DNA of 25,974 bases from Patescibacteria group bacterium. GTDB taxonomy: Bacteria > Patescibacteriota > Minisyncoccia > Phycocordibacterales > UBA6065. Where the stretch lies: NCBI GenBank assembly GCA_028866595.1, contig JAGWHV010000005.1, positions 1-25,974 of the forward strand, in the 5' to 3' direction. Shown one piece after another: positions 14,075-19,634 of this stretch. The position numbers and the translations under genes were made by a program. Every line of letters starts with the position of its first letter. Within the stretch, counting starts at the first letter, position 1. The notes beneath the pieces are model-generated. The model worked only from the letters and a program-made list of their open reading frames with translations, was not told the DNA's origin and made no database searches.

Positions 14075-14110
14075 AAAAAGCAAAGCTGGTGAGAGCTAGA
14101 CGCGAGCTTT
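14075..14110 (-). terminator. Possible weak terminator of rplS
   Basis: AAAGCT/AGCTTT (plus strand 14082-14087 and 14105-14110) could pair around a 17-base loop on the minus strand, followed by GCTTTTT. It is less GC-rich and longer-looped than the other terminators in the window. Confidence 0.35.
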
Positions 14111-14516
14111 ATTTTGTTTCAGTCACTGTCGCCGCGGGAGCCGCGACTTCCTCGGCCTTGGTCGCGCGGAGATTCCTCATCTGGCGGCGGATCTCTTTGG
14201 CGGCCTTCTCGCGGACGAAGTAGAGCTTCGAGCGGCGGACTTTCGAGCGGCGGACGATTTCGATCTCGTCGACCATCGGAGAATAGAGCGGGAAAATGCG
14301 CTCGACGCCGACGCCGTCAACGACCTTGCGGACGGTGAACGTCGCGCCGGCCTCATCGCCGTGCTTCCTCGAAAGGATCAGACCCTCGAAAGCCTGAAGG
14401 CGAGCTTTGTCGCCTTCCTTTATTTTCTGCCAGACGCGGACGGTATCGCCCGAACGAAGGCCGAGCTTTACGCGGGCGGCCATATCGACAGGAGAGATGA
14501 TGACTTTGCTTTCCAT
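14109..14516 (-). CDS. rplS: Ribosomal protein bL19
   Basis: 135 residues. The core from SGDTVRVWQKIKEGDKARLQ through ERIFPLYSPMVDEIEIVRR to KVRRSKLYFVRE is the standard bL19 fold, which lies at the 30S-50S interface. The start ATG 14516 fits the family N terminus, and the longer frame upstream is not conserved-looking. The C terminus carries an extra Ala/Glu/Thr-rich tail of about 20 residues (EEVAAPAATVTETK at the end), common as a low-complexity extension in small genomes. Its promoter/leader (14517-14533) is nearly identical to that of rpsT, with TAGATT 10 bases before the ATG. No trmD or rpsP neighbour, unlike the usual bacterial rplS operon. Confidence 0.95.
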   Translation of the reverse strand: MESKVIISPVDMAARVKLGLRSGDTVRVWQKIKEGDKARLQAFEGLILSRKHGDEAGATFTVRKVVDGVGVERIFPLYSPMVDEIEIVRRSKVRRSKLYFVREKAAKEIRRQMRNLRATKAEEVAAPAATVTETK

Positions 14517-14534
14517 AGTGGTCGTTAATCTAAC
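14514..14534 (-). promoter_or_regulatory. Shared ribosomal-gene promoter/leader, rplS copy
   Basis: On the minus strand, TTAGATTAACGACCACT runs directly into the ATG. The rpsT gene has TTAGAGTAACGCCCACGT at the same place. The -10 would be TAGATT (14527-14532), leaving a leader of about four bases (CACT). Confidence 0.6.
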
Positions 14535-14623
14535 ATAAGCCTTTATAAATCGCAAGAAATCGGCGCGGAATGGATCCCCCCGAAGCAAAAATCGGAAGAT
14601 TCGGTTTTGAATGCTCTGTCAAT

Positions 14624-14652
14624 TTGAGTTTTTGGCCGAAATCCGCTATCGT
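14624..14652 (+). promoter_or_regulatory. Promoter of tRNA-Val (TTGAGT / TATCGT)
   Basis: TTGAGT (14624-14629) and TATCGT (14647-14652) with a 17-base spacer; predicted transcript start about 10 bases before the tRNA. Confidence 0.6.
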
Positions 14653-14668
14653 GGGCCGTGCAGATAAC

Positions 14669-14741
14669 GCGCCCTTAGCTCAGTTGGTAGAGCAGCTCAT
14701 TTACACTGAGAAGGTCGGGGGTTCAAGTCCCTCAGGGCGCA
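14669..14741 (+). tRNA. tRNA-Val (TAC)
   Basis: Acceptor GCGCCCT/AGGGCGC, D arm GCTC/GAGC, anticodon loop TTTACAC giving TAC, T arm with TTCAAGT. A73 is followed by CAG, with no encoded CCA. Confidence 0.95.
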
Positions 14742-14767
14742 CAGATAGCGATCAGCCGGTCTACTTG

Positions 14768-14840
14768 TCCCCCCGGCTGGAATCGAACCAACATCAACGG
14801 CTTAGAAGTCCGCTGCTCTGATCCATTGAGCTACGGGGGG
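14768..14840 (-). tRNA. tRNA-Arg (TCT)
   Basis: Minus strand: acceptor CCCCCCG/CGGGGGG, D arm GCTC/GAGC, anticodon loop CTTCTAA giving TCT (reads AGA/AGG), T loop TTCGATT. A73 is followed by CAA, with no encoded CCA. Confidence 0.93.
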
Positions 14841-14841
14841 A

Positions 14842-14847
14842 TATAAT
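14842..14847 (+). promoter_or_regulatory. Possible -10 for tRNA-Arg (CCG)
   Basis: TATAAT 18 bases before the tRNA 5' end, in the 25-base gap between two divergent tRNA genes. No -35 consensus is visible, since that region is inside tRNA-Arg (TCT). Confidence 0.45.
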
Positions 14848-14865
14848 GAGAGGATATCCGAATAT

Positions 14866-14937
14866 GCTCCCGTAGTCCAACGGATAGGACGCAAGCCTCC
14901 GGAGCTTGAGATCGTGGTTCGATTCCACGCGGGAGCA
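14866..14937 (+). tRNA. tRNA-Arg (CCG)
   Basis: Acceptor GCTCCCG/CGGGAGC, anticodon arm CAAGC-CTCCGGA-GCTTG giving CCG, T arm CGTGG/CCACG with TTCGATT. A73 is followed by CAA, with no encoded CCA. It closely resembles tRNA-Arg (GCG) at 17029 in its D arm and acceptor, suggesting duplication. Confidence 0.95.
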
Positions 14938-14952
14938 CAAAAAGCCGGTCGA

Positions 14953-15561
14953 TCAGACGGATCGCCGCGCGCGCCATTCGCGGAAAAGCTCGAGGGCTAT
15001 AGGCACGACGGAGAGAGCGACGACGATGACGATGATGTAGCTCAAGTAGCGCTCCGTCGCCGGGAACGCTTGGCCGAGGAAATATCCGGCGAGCGACACG
15101 ACGATCGTCCAGAGCACGCCGCCGATGACGTTGAATGATACGAACGTTTTGTACGGCATTTCCCCTACTCCGGCGACGATGGGCGCGAACGTCCTCACGA
15201 TGGGCACGAACCGAGCGAGGACGATCGCTTTCTTGCCGTACTTTTCATAGAAGCGATGGGCCCGCTCGACGTGCTTTTTATGGAAAAAGAAAGAGTCTTC
15301 ACGCGAGAAGAGCGCCGGGCCGACCCTTTTGCCGAATGCGTAGCCGACGCTGTCGCCTATGATCGCGGCCAGGGCGCAGCCGATGACGAGCCAAAAGATA
15401 TTGAGCAAGCCCTGCGAAGCGAAAAGTCCCGCCGTGAACAGAAGCGAATCGCCCGGCAGGAAAAATCCGAAGAAAAGCCCTGATTCGGCGAATATGATGG
15501 CGATGACGCCGACGAGACCGACGGCGGCGATGAGATGTTCTGGTTGGAGAAGAGCGAGCAT
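14953..15561 (-). CDS. DedA family membrane protein
   Basis: 202 residues. The family signature runs through FAESGLFFGFFLPGDSLLF (about 25-43), a re-entrant loop with FLPGDS, then YGKKAIVLARFVPIVRTFAP (about 109-128), GVLWTIVVSLAGYFLG and a final membrane helix. The FxPGD and RFxPxxRxFxP motifs are intact. DedA proteins are lipid-scrambling or undecaprenyl-phosphate-handling membrane proteins in better-studied bacteria; the specific lipid here is unknown. The ATG overlaps the TAA of the preceding gene as TAATG, so it is translationally coupled. It is the last gene of the tRNA-Ser/ruvX run. Confidence 0.92.
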   Translation of the reverse strand: MLALLQPEHLIAAVGLVGVIAIIFAESGLFFGFFLPGDSLLFTAGLFASQGLLNIFWLVIGCALAAIIGDSVGYAFGKRVGPALFSREDSFFFHKKHVERAHRFYEKYGKKAIVLARFVPIVRTFAPIVAGVGEMPYKTFVSFNVIGGVLWTIVVSLAGYFLGQAFPATERYLSYIIVIVVALSVVPIALELFREWRARRSV

Positions 15562-15932
15562 TATTTTGCTTTCGTTCCTACGGGGATAGCGGCGTTCGGT
15601 TCAAGGAGAGAGAACGCTCCGTCATCCGTCGAGAGAGCGAGGATCATGCCATTTGATTCGAGGCCCATCATCGGACGCGGCTCGAGATTGGTGACGAACA
15701 TGCACTTTTTTCCGACAAGGACCGAAGAATCCGGAAAATATTTTGCGATGCCGGAGAGGATCGTGCGGGGCGTGCGCGTGCCGGTCACGTCCGCCTCGGC
15801 GAAATCGACCGTGAGCTTGAGGAGCTTCTCGGATTTCGGGATAGGCTCGACGGCGAGTATGACGCCCGCTCGCATCTCGACCTTTGCGAAATCGTCGTAT
15901 GATATGCGATCTTTTTTAATCTCCGGATTCAT
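15561..15932 (-). CDS. Free-standing tRNA-binding protein (MetG C-terminal / Trbp111-like)
   Basis: 123 residues, made up almost only of the OB-fold tRNA-binding domain: YDDFAKVEMRAGVILAVEPI, then SEKLLKLTVDFAE, then RTILSGIAKYF, GKKCMFVTNLEPRPMMGLES and NGMILA. These blocks match the C-terminal domain of MetRS, Trbp111 and CsaA. Such single-domain proteins bind tRNA non-specifically, or act in trans with a MetRS lacking this domain. Which applies here depends on the metG gene elsewhere. The ATG lies inside the 3' end of ruvX (17-base overlap), and the stop overlaps the dedA start, so all three are probably co-translated. Confidence 0.88.
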   Translation of the reverse strand: MNPEIKKDRISYDDFAKVEMRAGVILAVEPIPKSEKLLKLTVDFAEADVTGTRTPRTILSGIAKYFPDSSVLVGKKCMFVTNLEPRPMMGLESNGMILALSTDDGAFSLLEPNAAIPVGTKAK

Positions 15933-16311
15933 TCGTATGTCTATCTATATAGCTTTGGAGGATGATCGAAGCGGCTGACGCGTCTATCATATCGGTTTTT
16001 CCTTGGAAATGCGCGGCTTGGTGCGATGTCAGAATCTCCGGCTCGTATACCACTACGATGCCTGTTGCCCGCTCGAGCTCATCAGCGAAGGGCTTGATCC
16101 GCGACATGATCGGGTTCAGATTCATTTCATAGTCGCGCGATTCGCCCATGACGATCGTCTCGACGCCGTGGCCGCGGACGAGGTCGGCGATCTCGCTCAC
16201 GAGGAATTTATCGTTCGGCAGGACGGCCTTGGGAAAAGCCAAAAGCCCTTTGTCATCGGACAAGGCCAAGCCTACTTTCTTTTTTCCATAATCTATTCCA
16301 AGAAGGCGCAT
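15916..16311 (-). CDS. ruvX: RuvX/YqgF family Holliday-junction resolvase-like nuclease
   Basis: 131 residues, RNase H-like fold. LLGIDYGKKKVGLALSDD (residues 3-20) supplies the first catalytic Asp, YEPEILTS the Glu (about 89-96), and DMIDASAASIILQSYID the last Asp (about 107-123). In most bacteria the second block reads GLPLNMDG; here it is MGESRDYEMNLNPI, a clear departure. YqgF/RuvX matures rRNA 5' ends or resolves junctions in other bacteria. The ATG is 12 bases after the 3' end of tRNA-Ser on the same strand with no promoter between, so the message probably arises by tRNA processing. The 3' end overlaps the tRNA-binding gene by 17 bases. Confidence 0.88.
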   Translation of the reverse strand: MRLLGIDYGKKKVGLALSDDKGLLAFPKAVLPNDKFLVSEIADLVRGHGVETIVMGESRDYEMNLNPIMSRIKPFADELERATGIVVVYEPEILTSHQAAHFQGKTDMIDASAASIILQSYIDRHTNESGD

Positions 16312-16323
16312 ATATTCGTGTTG

Positions 16324-16410
16324 CGGAGGAGGTGAGATTCGAACTCACGGTCCCCTTGCGGAGACGACAGTTTTCAAGACTGTTCCGTTAGACCGCTCCG
16401 GCACTCCTCC
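16324..16410 (-). tRNA. tRNA-Ser (TGA)
   Basis: Minus-strand class II tRNA with acceptor GGAGGAG/CTCCTCC, anticodon arm ACAGT-CTTGAAA-ACTGT giving TGA, a long variable arm (GTCTCCGCAAGGGGAC) and T loop TTCGAAT. The discriminator is G, followed by CAA, with no encoded CCA. It leads the ruvX, tRNA-binding, dedA run. Confidence 0.95.
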
Positions 16411-16468
16411 GTGCCCTTACGTTACCTCAAACATGCGAAAAACTGAAGCGGCCACTATGGGCGGGTGG

Positions 16469-16474
16469 TATACT
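16469..16474 (+). promoter_or_regulatory. Extended -10 (TGG-TATACT) for the 16484 gene
   Basis: Nine bases before ATG 16484, giving a leader of about three bases. Confidence 0.55.
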
Positions 16475-16483
16475 TGTTCACGT

Positions 16484-16951
16484 ATGAAAGACTTCCGCTG
16501 GCAAACGCCCGAATACGTCCACGTCGAGAAGACTTCCGATTGGTATTGGACCGTCGGCATTATCGCCGCCGCCCTCGTCATCGTCTCTGTCATATTCGGC
16601 AACGCCCTGTTCGGCCTCGTCCTCGCTATCGGAGCGTTCGCTCTCACGATGTTTGCCTCGCGGCCGCCGCGAGTGATATCCGTCGAGATAAGCGACCGCG
16701 GCATCATGATCGACAAGACGCTCTACCCTTTTCCAACGCTCGAATCATTCTATGTCGACGAAGAGCATCATCATGGGCCGCGTCTCATCCTCAAGTCAAG
16801 AAAAGTCGTCATGCCTCTCATCGCTGTGCCCGTCGCTCTGGAGTCAGAAGGCGAGCGCGATGGCTTGCGGGCGTTCCTCTCGGCTCATCTCAAGGAGGAG
16901 ATCTTCGACCAGGGCATATTGCAGACGATCTTCGATAGGCTTGGGTTTTAA
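16484..16951 (+). CDS. Two-helix membrane protein with a PH-like cytoplasmic domain
   Basis: 155 residues starting MKDFRWQTPEYVHVEKTSDW. Two adjacent membrane segments (about 24-58, with a tight turn GNALFG between them) are followed by a beta-rich domain, VISVEISDRGIMIDKTLYPF then LESFYVDEE, LILKSRKVVMPLIAVPV and a terminal helix ending IFDRLGF. This layout (YxW motif, two helices, PH-like sheet) matches small bacterial membrane proteins of the DUF5673/bPH kind, function unknown. The frame opens earlier at 16433, but the extended -10 at 16469-16474 lies inside that extension, so ATG 16484 is preferred. A strong palindromic terminator follows. Confidence 0.78.
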   Translation: MKDFRWQTPEYVHVEKTSDWYWTVGIIAAALVIVSVIFGNALFGLVLAIGAFALTMFASRPPRVISVEISDRGIMIDKTLYPFPTLESFYVDEEHHHGPRLILKSRKVVMPLIAVPVALESEGERDGLRAFLSAHLKEEIFDQGILQTIFDRLGF

Positions 16952-16959
16952 ATAAGAGG

Positions 16960-17000
16960 GGCGCCGTGGGCGTACGCCCACGGCGCCGGTTTACTTTTTC
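16960..17000 (+). terminator. Intrinsic terminator, perfect 28-base palindrome
   Basis: Positions 16960-16987 form a perfect palindrome (arms GGCGCCGTGGGCG with a 2-base centre TA), followed by TTTACTTTTTC (16990-17000). It begins 8 bases after the stop of the 16484 gene. The T-tract overlaps the putative -35 of tRNA-Arg (GCG). Confidence 0.8.
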
Positions 17001-17017
17001 CCGTTTTGCTGTAAGTT
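16990..17017 (+). promoter_or_regulatory. Promoter of tRNA-Arg (GCG)
   Basis: TTTACT (16990-16995) and TAAGTT (17012-17017) with a 16-base spacer; predicted transcript start about 5 bases before the tRNA. Confidence 0.45.
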
Positions 17018-17028
17018 AGTAGGACAAC

Positions 17029-17100
17029 GCTCTCGTCGTTCAATGGATAGGACGCAAGATTGCGGATCTTGTAATATAGGTTCGATTCCTATCGAGAGCA
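17029..17100 (+). tRNA. tRNA-Arg (GCG)
   Basis: Acceptor GCTCTCG/CGAGAGC, anticodon arm CAAGA-TTGCGGA-TCTTG giving GCG, T arm ATAGG/CCTAT with TTCGATT. A73 is followed by CAT, with no encoded CCA. Most bacteria use an ACG anticodon edited to ICG for the CGU/CGC box; a genomic GCG is unusual. The last 12 bases overlap, antisense, the 3' end of rpsT. Confidence 0.93.
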
Positions 17101-17355
17101 CATTTTAATCAGAGCCGAGAGGCGGGACTTCCGGCGGGCGGCGGCATTTGGCTTGATGAAATCGGTCTTGGCCGCTTTATCGATCTCGGCATAGGCGAGA
17201 GAGAGGAGCTTCATCGCCTCCTTTTTATTGCCTTGGGCGGCGTGCTTTTTTATATCCTTGACTACGCTCGTGATAGCGTCGCGGTGGCGGATATTGAAGA
17301 CGCGCTTCTTTTTCGAGGCGCGAAGGGCTTTCTTGGCTGAAGATGTGATTGCCAT
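17089..17355 (-). CDS. rpsT: Ribosomal protein bS20
   Basis: 88 residues of the typical bS20 composition: MAITSSAKKALRASKKKRVF then NIRHRDAITSVVKDIKKH, a helical middle and AAKTDFIKPNAAARRKSRLS near the end. All-helical and very basic, it binds 16S rRNA. Length is normal. The final codons overlap tRNA-Arg (GCG) by 12 bases in the convergent direction. The promoter/leader upstream of the ATG is nearly the same as that of rplS. Confidence 0.95.
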   Translation of the reverse strand: MAITSSAKKALRASKKKRVFNIRHRDAITSVVKDIKKHAAQGNKKEAMKLLSLAYAEIDKAAKTDFIKPNAAARRKSRLSALIKMCSR

Positions 17356-17374
17356 ACGTGGGCGTTACTCTAAC
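17353..17374 (-). promoter_or_regulatory. Shared ribosomal-gene promoter/leader, rpsT copy
   Basis: TTAGAGTAACGCCCACGT runs into the ATG on the minus strand. The -10 would be TAGAGT (17367-17372), with the transcript starting about 5 bases before the ATG. Confidence 0.6.
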
Positions 17375-17401
17375 AGCGGCACAGGAAAAAAGCAAGCGGC
17401 A

Positions 17402-17427
17402 GGGCCCCGCCGCGGCTATCGGGGCCC
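17402..17427. other. GC hairpin between rpsT and ruvA
   Basis: GGGCCCCG (17402-17409) pairs with CGGGGCCC (17420-17427) around a 10-base loop in the divergent rpsT-ruvA space, just upstream of the ruvA -10. No T-run follows directly on either strand (on the minus strand TTTTTT comes 11 bases later), so a terminator is not clear. Confidence 0.5.
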
Positions 17428-17437
17428 CGCGTTCTGA

Positions 17438-17443
17438 TATACT
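17438..17443 (+). promoter_or_regulatory. Extended -10 (TGA-TATACT) of ruvA
   Basis: Exactly 6 bases before the GTG start at 17450. Confidence 0.65.
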
Positions 17444-17449
17444 AGGGGC

Positions 17450-18037
17450 GTGATAACTTACCTCCGAGGCAAAGTCATCGATAAAGAGGAGCGCGCTGTA
17501 GCCGTCGAGGTCGGCGGCGATGGCGGCGGCATAGGCTACAAAATATTCGTCGCGGCCGCTGTCGCAGATAGCGCCAAAGAAGGCGCGGAGATAGCCCTTT
17601 GGACGCATCTCGCCGTCCGCGAGGACGCCCAGACGCTCTTTGGCTTCCCAACGAAAGACGAGCTCTCGTTCTTCGAGCTCCTCATATCCGTCTCTGGCAT
17701 CGGACCGAAGACTGCCCTCGGCATATTGAACGTCTCGACAGTCGCCAATCTCCGCAAAGCCATATCGACCGGTGAGACTTCTCACCTCACCAAAGTCTCC
17801 GGCATCGGCAAGAAAATCGCTGACAAGATCGTCCTCGAGCTCAAAGGCAAGCTCGGTGCCGAATCGGACGCGCGCGACCAGGGTATATCTCTCCGCGACG
17901 AGGTCGACGCCCTGGAAGCGCTCAAAGCCCTCGGTTACGGCCACAAAGAAGCCCGTGAGGCTCTCAAGGAGATCGACGTCTCGATCACCAATGCCGGCGA
18001 CCGCGTCAAACGGGCGCTCAAGGTTCTTGGAAAATAA
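17450..18037 (+). CDS. ruvA: Holliday junction DNA-binding protein RuvA
   Basis: 195 residues from a GTG start. Domain I is an OB fold (MITYLRGKVIDKEERAVAVE to about residue 66, with HLAVREDAQTLFGF). Domain II carries two helix-hairpin-helix motifs, LISVSGIGPKTALGIL (about 78-93) and LTKVSGIGKKIADKIVLELK (about 113-132), which grip the junction arms. Domain III is a short UBA-like tail, EALKALGYGHKEAREALKEI, which contacts RuvB. Compared with model RuvA the domain I loop contains an extra Gly-rich insert (GGDGGGIGYK). The promoter gives a leaderless GTG start. The Mur ligase begins 9 bases downstream, so the two are probably co-transcribed. Confidence 0.95.
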   Translation: MITYLRGKVIDKEERAVAVEVGGDGGGIGYKIFVAAAVADSAKEGAEIALWTHLAVREDAQTLFGFPTKDELSFFELLISVSGIGPKTALGILNVSTVANLRKAISTGETSHLTKVSGIGKKIADKIVLELKGKLGAESDARDQGISLRDEVDALEALKALGYGHKEAREALKEIDVSITNAGDRVKRALKVLGK

Positions 18038-18046
18038 TCGCGCGCT

Positions 18047-19333
18047 ATGACAGAAAGCATCCTCTATCACATCCGCAAGATCATCCCCCAAGCGATATTT
18101 CATTTTTTCCAGCCGATATACCATGCGAGCCTCGCTTTTATCGGCGCCGTCATATATCGATTCCCTTCCCACAAGCTCAAAGTCATCGCCGTCACCGGCA
18201 CGAAAGGCAAGTCCTCGGTGACAGAGCTCGTGAGCGCCATCCTCGAGGAAGCCGGCCACACGACAGCCGTCTCGAACACTATCAGATTCAAAATCGGCGG
18301 CGGGTCGCGCGACAACCTTTACAAGATGTCGATGCCGGGACGCATGTTCATCCAACGATTCCTGCGTCAGGCAGTGAAAGCCGGCTGCGAATACGCCGTC
18401 ATAGAGGTGACATCGCAAGGCGCGGCGTTTTATCGGCATAAATTCATCGCCTACGACGCCCTTATTTTCACGAATCTCGCGCCGGAGCACATCGAAGCTC
18501 ACGGCTCCTACGAGAATTATGTCCGAGCCAAGCTCTCCATCGCCGAGGAAGCGGCCCGCTCTTCGAAGCCGCACACCGTTCTCGTCGCCAATGCCGACGA
18601 CAAAGTCACGAACCTCTTCCTTAAAAAGGATTTCGACGAGAAGCGGCTCTATTCTCTTGACGACGCTCGACCATTCGAGCTTCGCAAGGAAGGATTCTCT
18701 ATGACCGTCCAAGGCGTCCGGATGGAATCGTCGCTCTCCGGCGAATTCAATATATATAATGAGCTCGCCGCGATATCTCTCGCTGAATCAGAGGGCATAT
18801 CGATCGACGCATGCAAGCGAGCGATCGAAAAATTCACAGGCATCCGCGGCCGCGTGGAAAAAATCGACGCTGGCCAGGATTTCACCGTCGTCGTCGACTA
18901 CGCTCACACGCCGGATTCTCTTGAAAAGCTCTATCGCGTATTCAAGGGCACCCGCCGCATATGCGTCCTCGGCAATACCGGCGGCGGCCGCGACACGTGG
19001 AAGCGCGACGAGATGGCGCGCATCGCCGAACGCGACTGCGACGAGATCATCCTCACCAACGAGGACCCGTATGATGACGACCCGCGAAAAATAGTCGAGG
19101 ACATGGCCAAAGCGATCGGCGAGGAGAGCCGCCGCAAAAAGCTCCACGTCATCATGGACCGACGCGAAGCCATCGCCCGTGCGCTCTCTCTCGCCCGCAC
19201 CGGCGATTCCGTCCTTATCACCGGCAAAGGCACCGACCCATACATCATGGGACCGAACAATACGAAAATCCCCTGGAGCGACGCCCGAGTCGCCCGCGAG
19301 GAACTAGAAAAACTCGCAAAAAAGCAAAATTGA
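18047..19333 (+). CDS. Mur ligase family protein, short MurE-like
   Basis: 428 residues. The ATP-binding loop is VIAVTGTKGKSSVTELVSAI (about 47-66); the central domain includes EVTSQGAAFYRHKF, FTNLAPEHIEAHGSYENYV (with the Glu/His cluster) and a carbamylated-Lys candidate in YVRAKLSIAEE. GEFNIYNELAAIS and VVVDYAHTPDSLEKL follow, then the C-terminal LGNTGGGRDTWKR and ITGKGTDPYI. This is the MurE order, but the first ~70 residues that hold the UDP-MurNAc site in full MurE are replaced by a short hydrophobic segment (about 15-39). The position that reads DNPR in meso-DAP enzymes reads NEDPY, so the amino acid added cannot be told. It would act in wall precursor synthesis, cytoplasmic or peripheral. 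Probably transcribed with ruvA. Confidence 0.85.
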   Translation: MTESILYHIRKIIPQAIFHFFQPIYHASLAFIGAVIYRFPSHKLKVIAVTGTKGKSSVTELVSAILEEAGHTTAVSNTIRFKIGGGSRDNLYKMSMPGRMFIQRFLRQAVKAGCEYAVIEVTSQGAAFYRHKFIAYDALIFTNLAPEHIEAHGSYENYVRAKLSIAEEAARSSKPHTVLVANADDKVTNLFLKKDFDEKRLYSLDDARPFELRKEGFSMTVQGVRMESSLSGEFNIYNELAAISLAESEGISIDACKRAIEKFTGIRGRVEKIDAGQDFTVVVDYAHTPDSLEKLYRVFKGTRRICVLGNTGGGRDTWKRDEMARIAERDCDEIILTNEDPYDDDPRKIVEDMAKAIGEESRRKKLHVIMDRREAIARALSLARTGDSVLITGKGTDPYIMGPNNTKIPWSDARVAREELEKLAKKQN

Positions 19334-19357
19334 CAAGAATCAGGCGCGATGTAGTCT
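19330..19357 (+). promoter_or_regulatory. Promoter (TTGACA / TAGTCT) of the 19370 gene
   Basis: TTGACA (19330-19335), overlapping the stop codon of the Mur ligase gene, and TAGTCT (19352-19357), 16 bases apart. Transcript start is predicted about 6 bases before ATG 19370. Confidence 0.6.
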
Positions 19358-19369
19358 GATAGCAGGTCC

Positions 19370-19564
19370 ATGAAAACCAAGACCGAGGCTCATCTCCCAG
19401 AATTTTCCGAAGAGCACGAGGCCGGTTACGAGGAGCCCGATAGCAACGTGATGGGCAATCTGATGATGAAATGCGCATACGGCCTCGCGGCGTTCGTCGT
19501 CGTGGTCGTCGTGGCTGTTCTCGCGATCATCGGCTGGCGATTGTACGAGCACTTCCACCACTGA
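19370..19564 (+). CDS. Small single-pass membrane protein, unassigned
   Basis: 64 residues. An acidic N-terminal half (EFSEEHEAGYEEPDSNVM) is followed by one membrane helix, AAFVVVVVVAVLAIIGWRLY at about 40-59, and a short His-rich tail ending EHFHH. No family is recognised; composition alone cannot suggest a role. The gene is believable because it has a well-formed -35/-10 promoter, an ATG close to the predicted transcript start, and a strong terminator 3 bases past its stop. It lies between the Mur ligase and mutM. Confidence 0.65.
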   Translation: MKTKTEAHLPEFSEEHEAGYEEPDSNVMGNLMMKCAYGLAAFVVVVVVAVLAIIGWRLYEHFHH

Positions 19565-19567
19565 CCG

Positions 19568-19590
19568 AGAGCGCCCCGGCGCTCTTTTTT
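19568..19590 (+). terminator. Intrinsic terminator of the 19370 gene
   Basis: AGAGCGCC (19568-19575) and GGCGCTCT (19578-19585) form an 8-bp stem whose innermost pairs probably open into the loop, followed by TTTTTT (19585-19590). Confidence 0.9.
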
Positions 19591-19622
19591 ATACGCCGAT
19601 TTACTTTTTCAGTCTTCCGTTC

Positions 19623-19628
19623 TAGGCT
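19623..19628 (+). promoter_or_regulatory. -10 box (TAGGCT) of mutM
   Basis: Exactly 6 bases before the ATG at 19635; weaker match to consensus. Confidence 0.45.
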
Positions 19629-19634
19629 TGCGAT

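Noticed and set aside
17225..18712. 495-residue minus-strand open frame
   Set aside because: It is antisense to rpsT's upstream region, ruvA and the Mur ligase, all of which are secure. Its sequence is the mirror of their codon bias.
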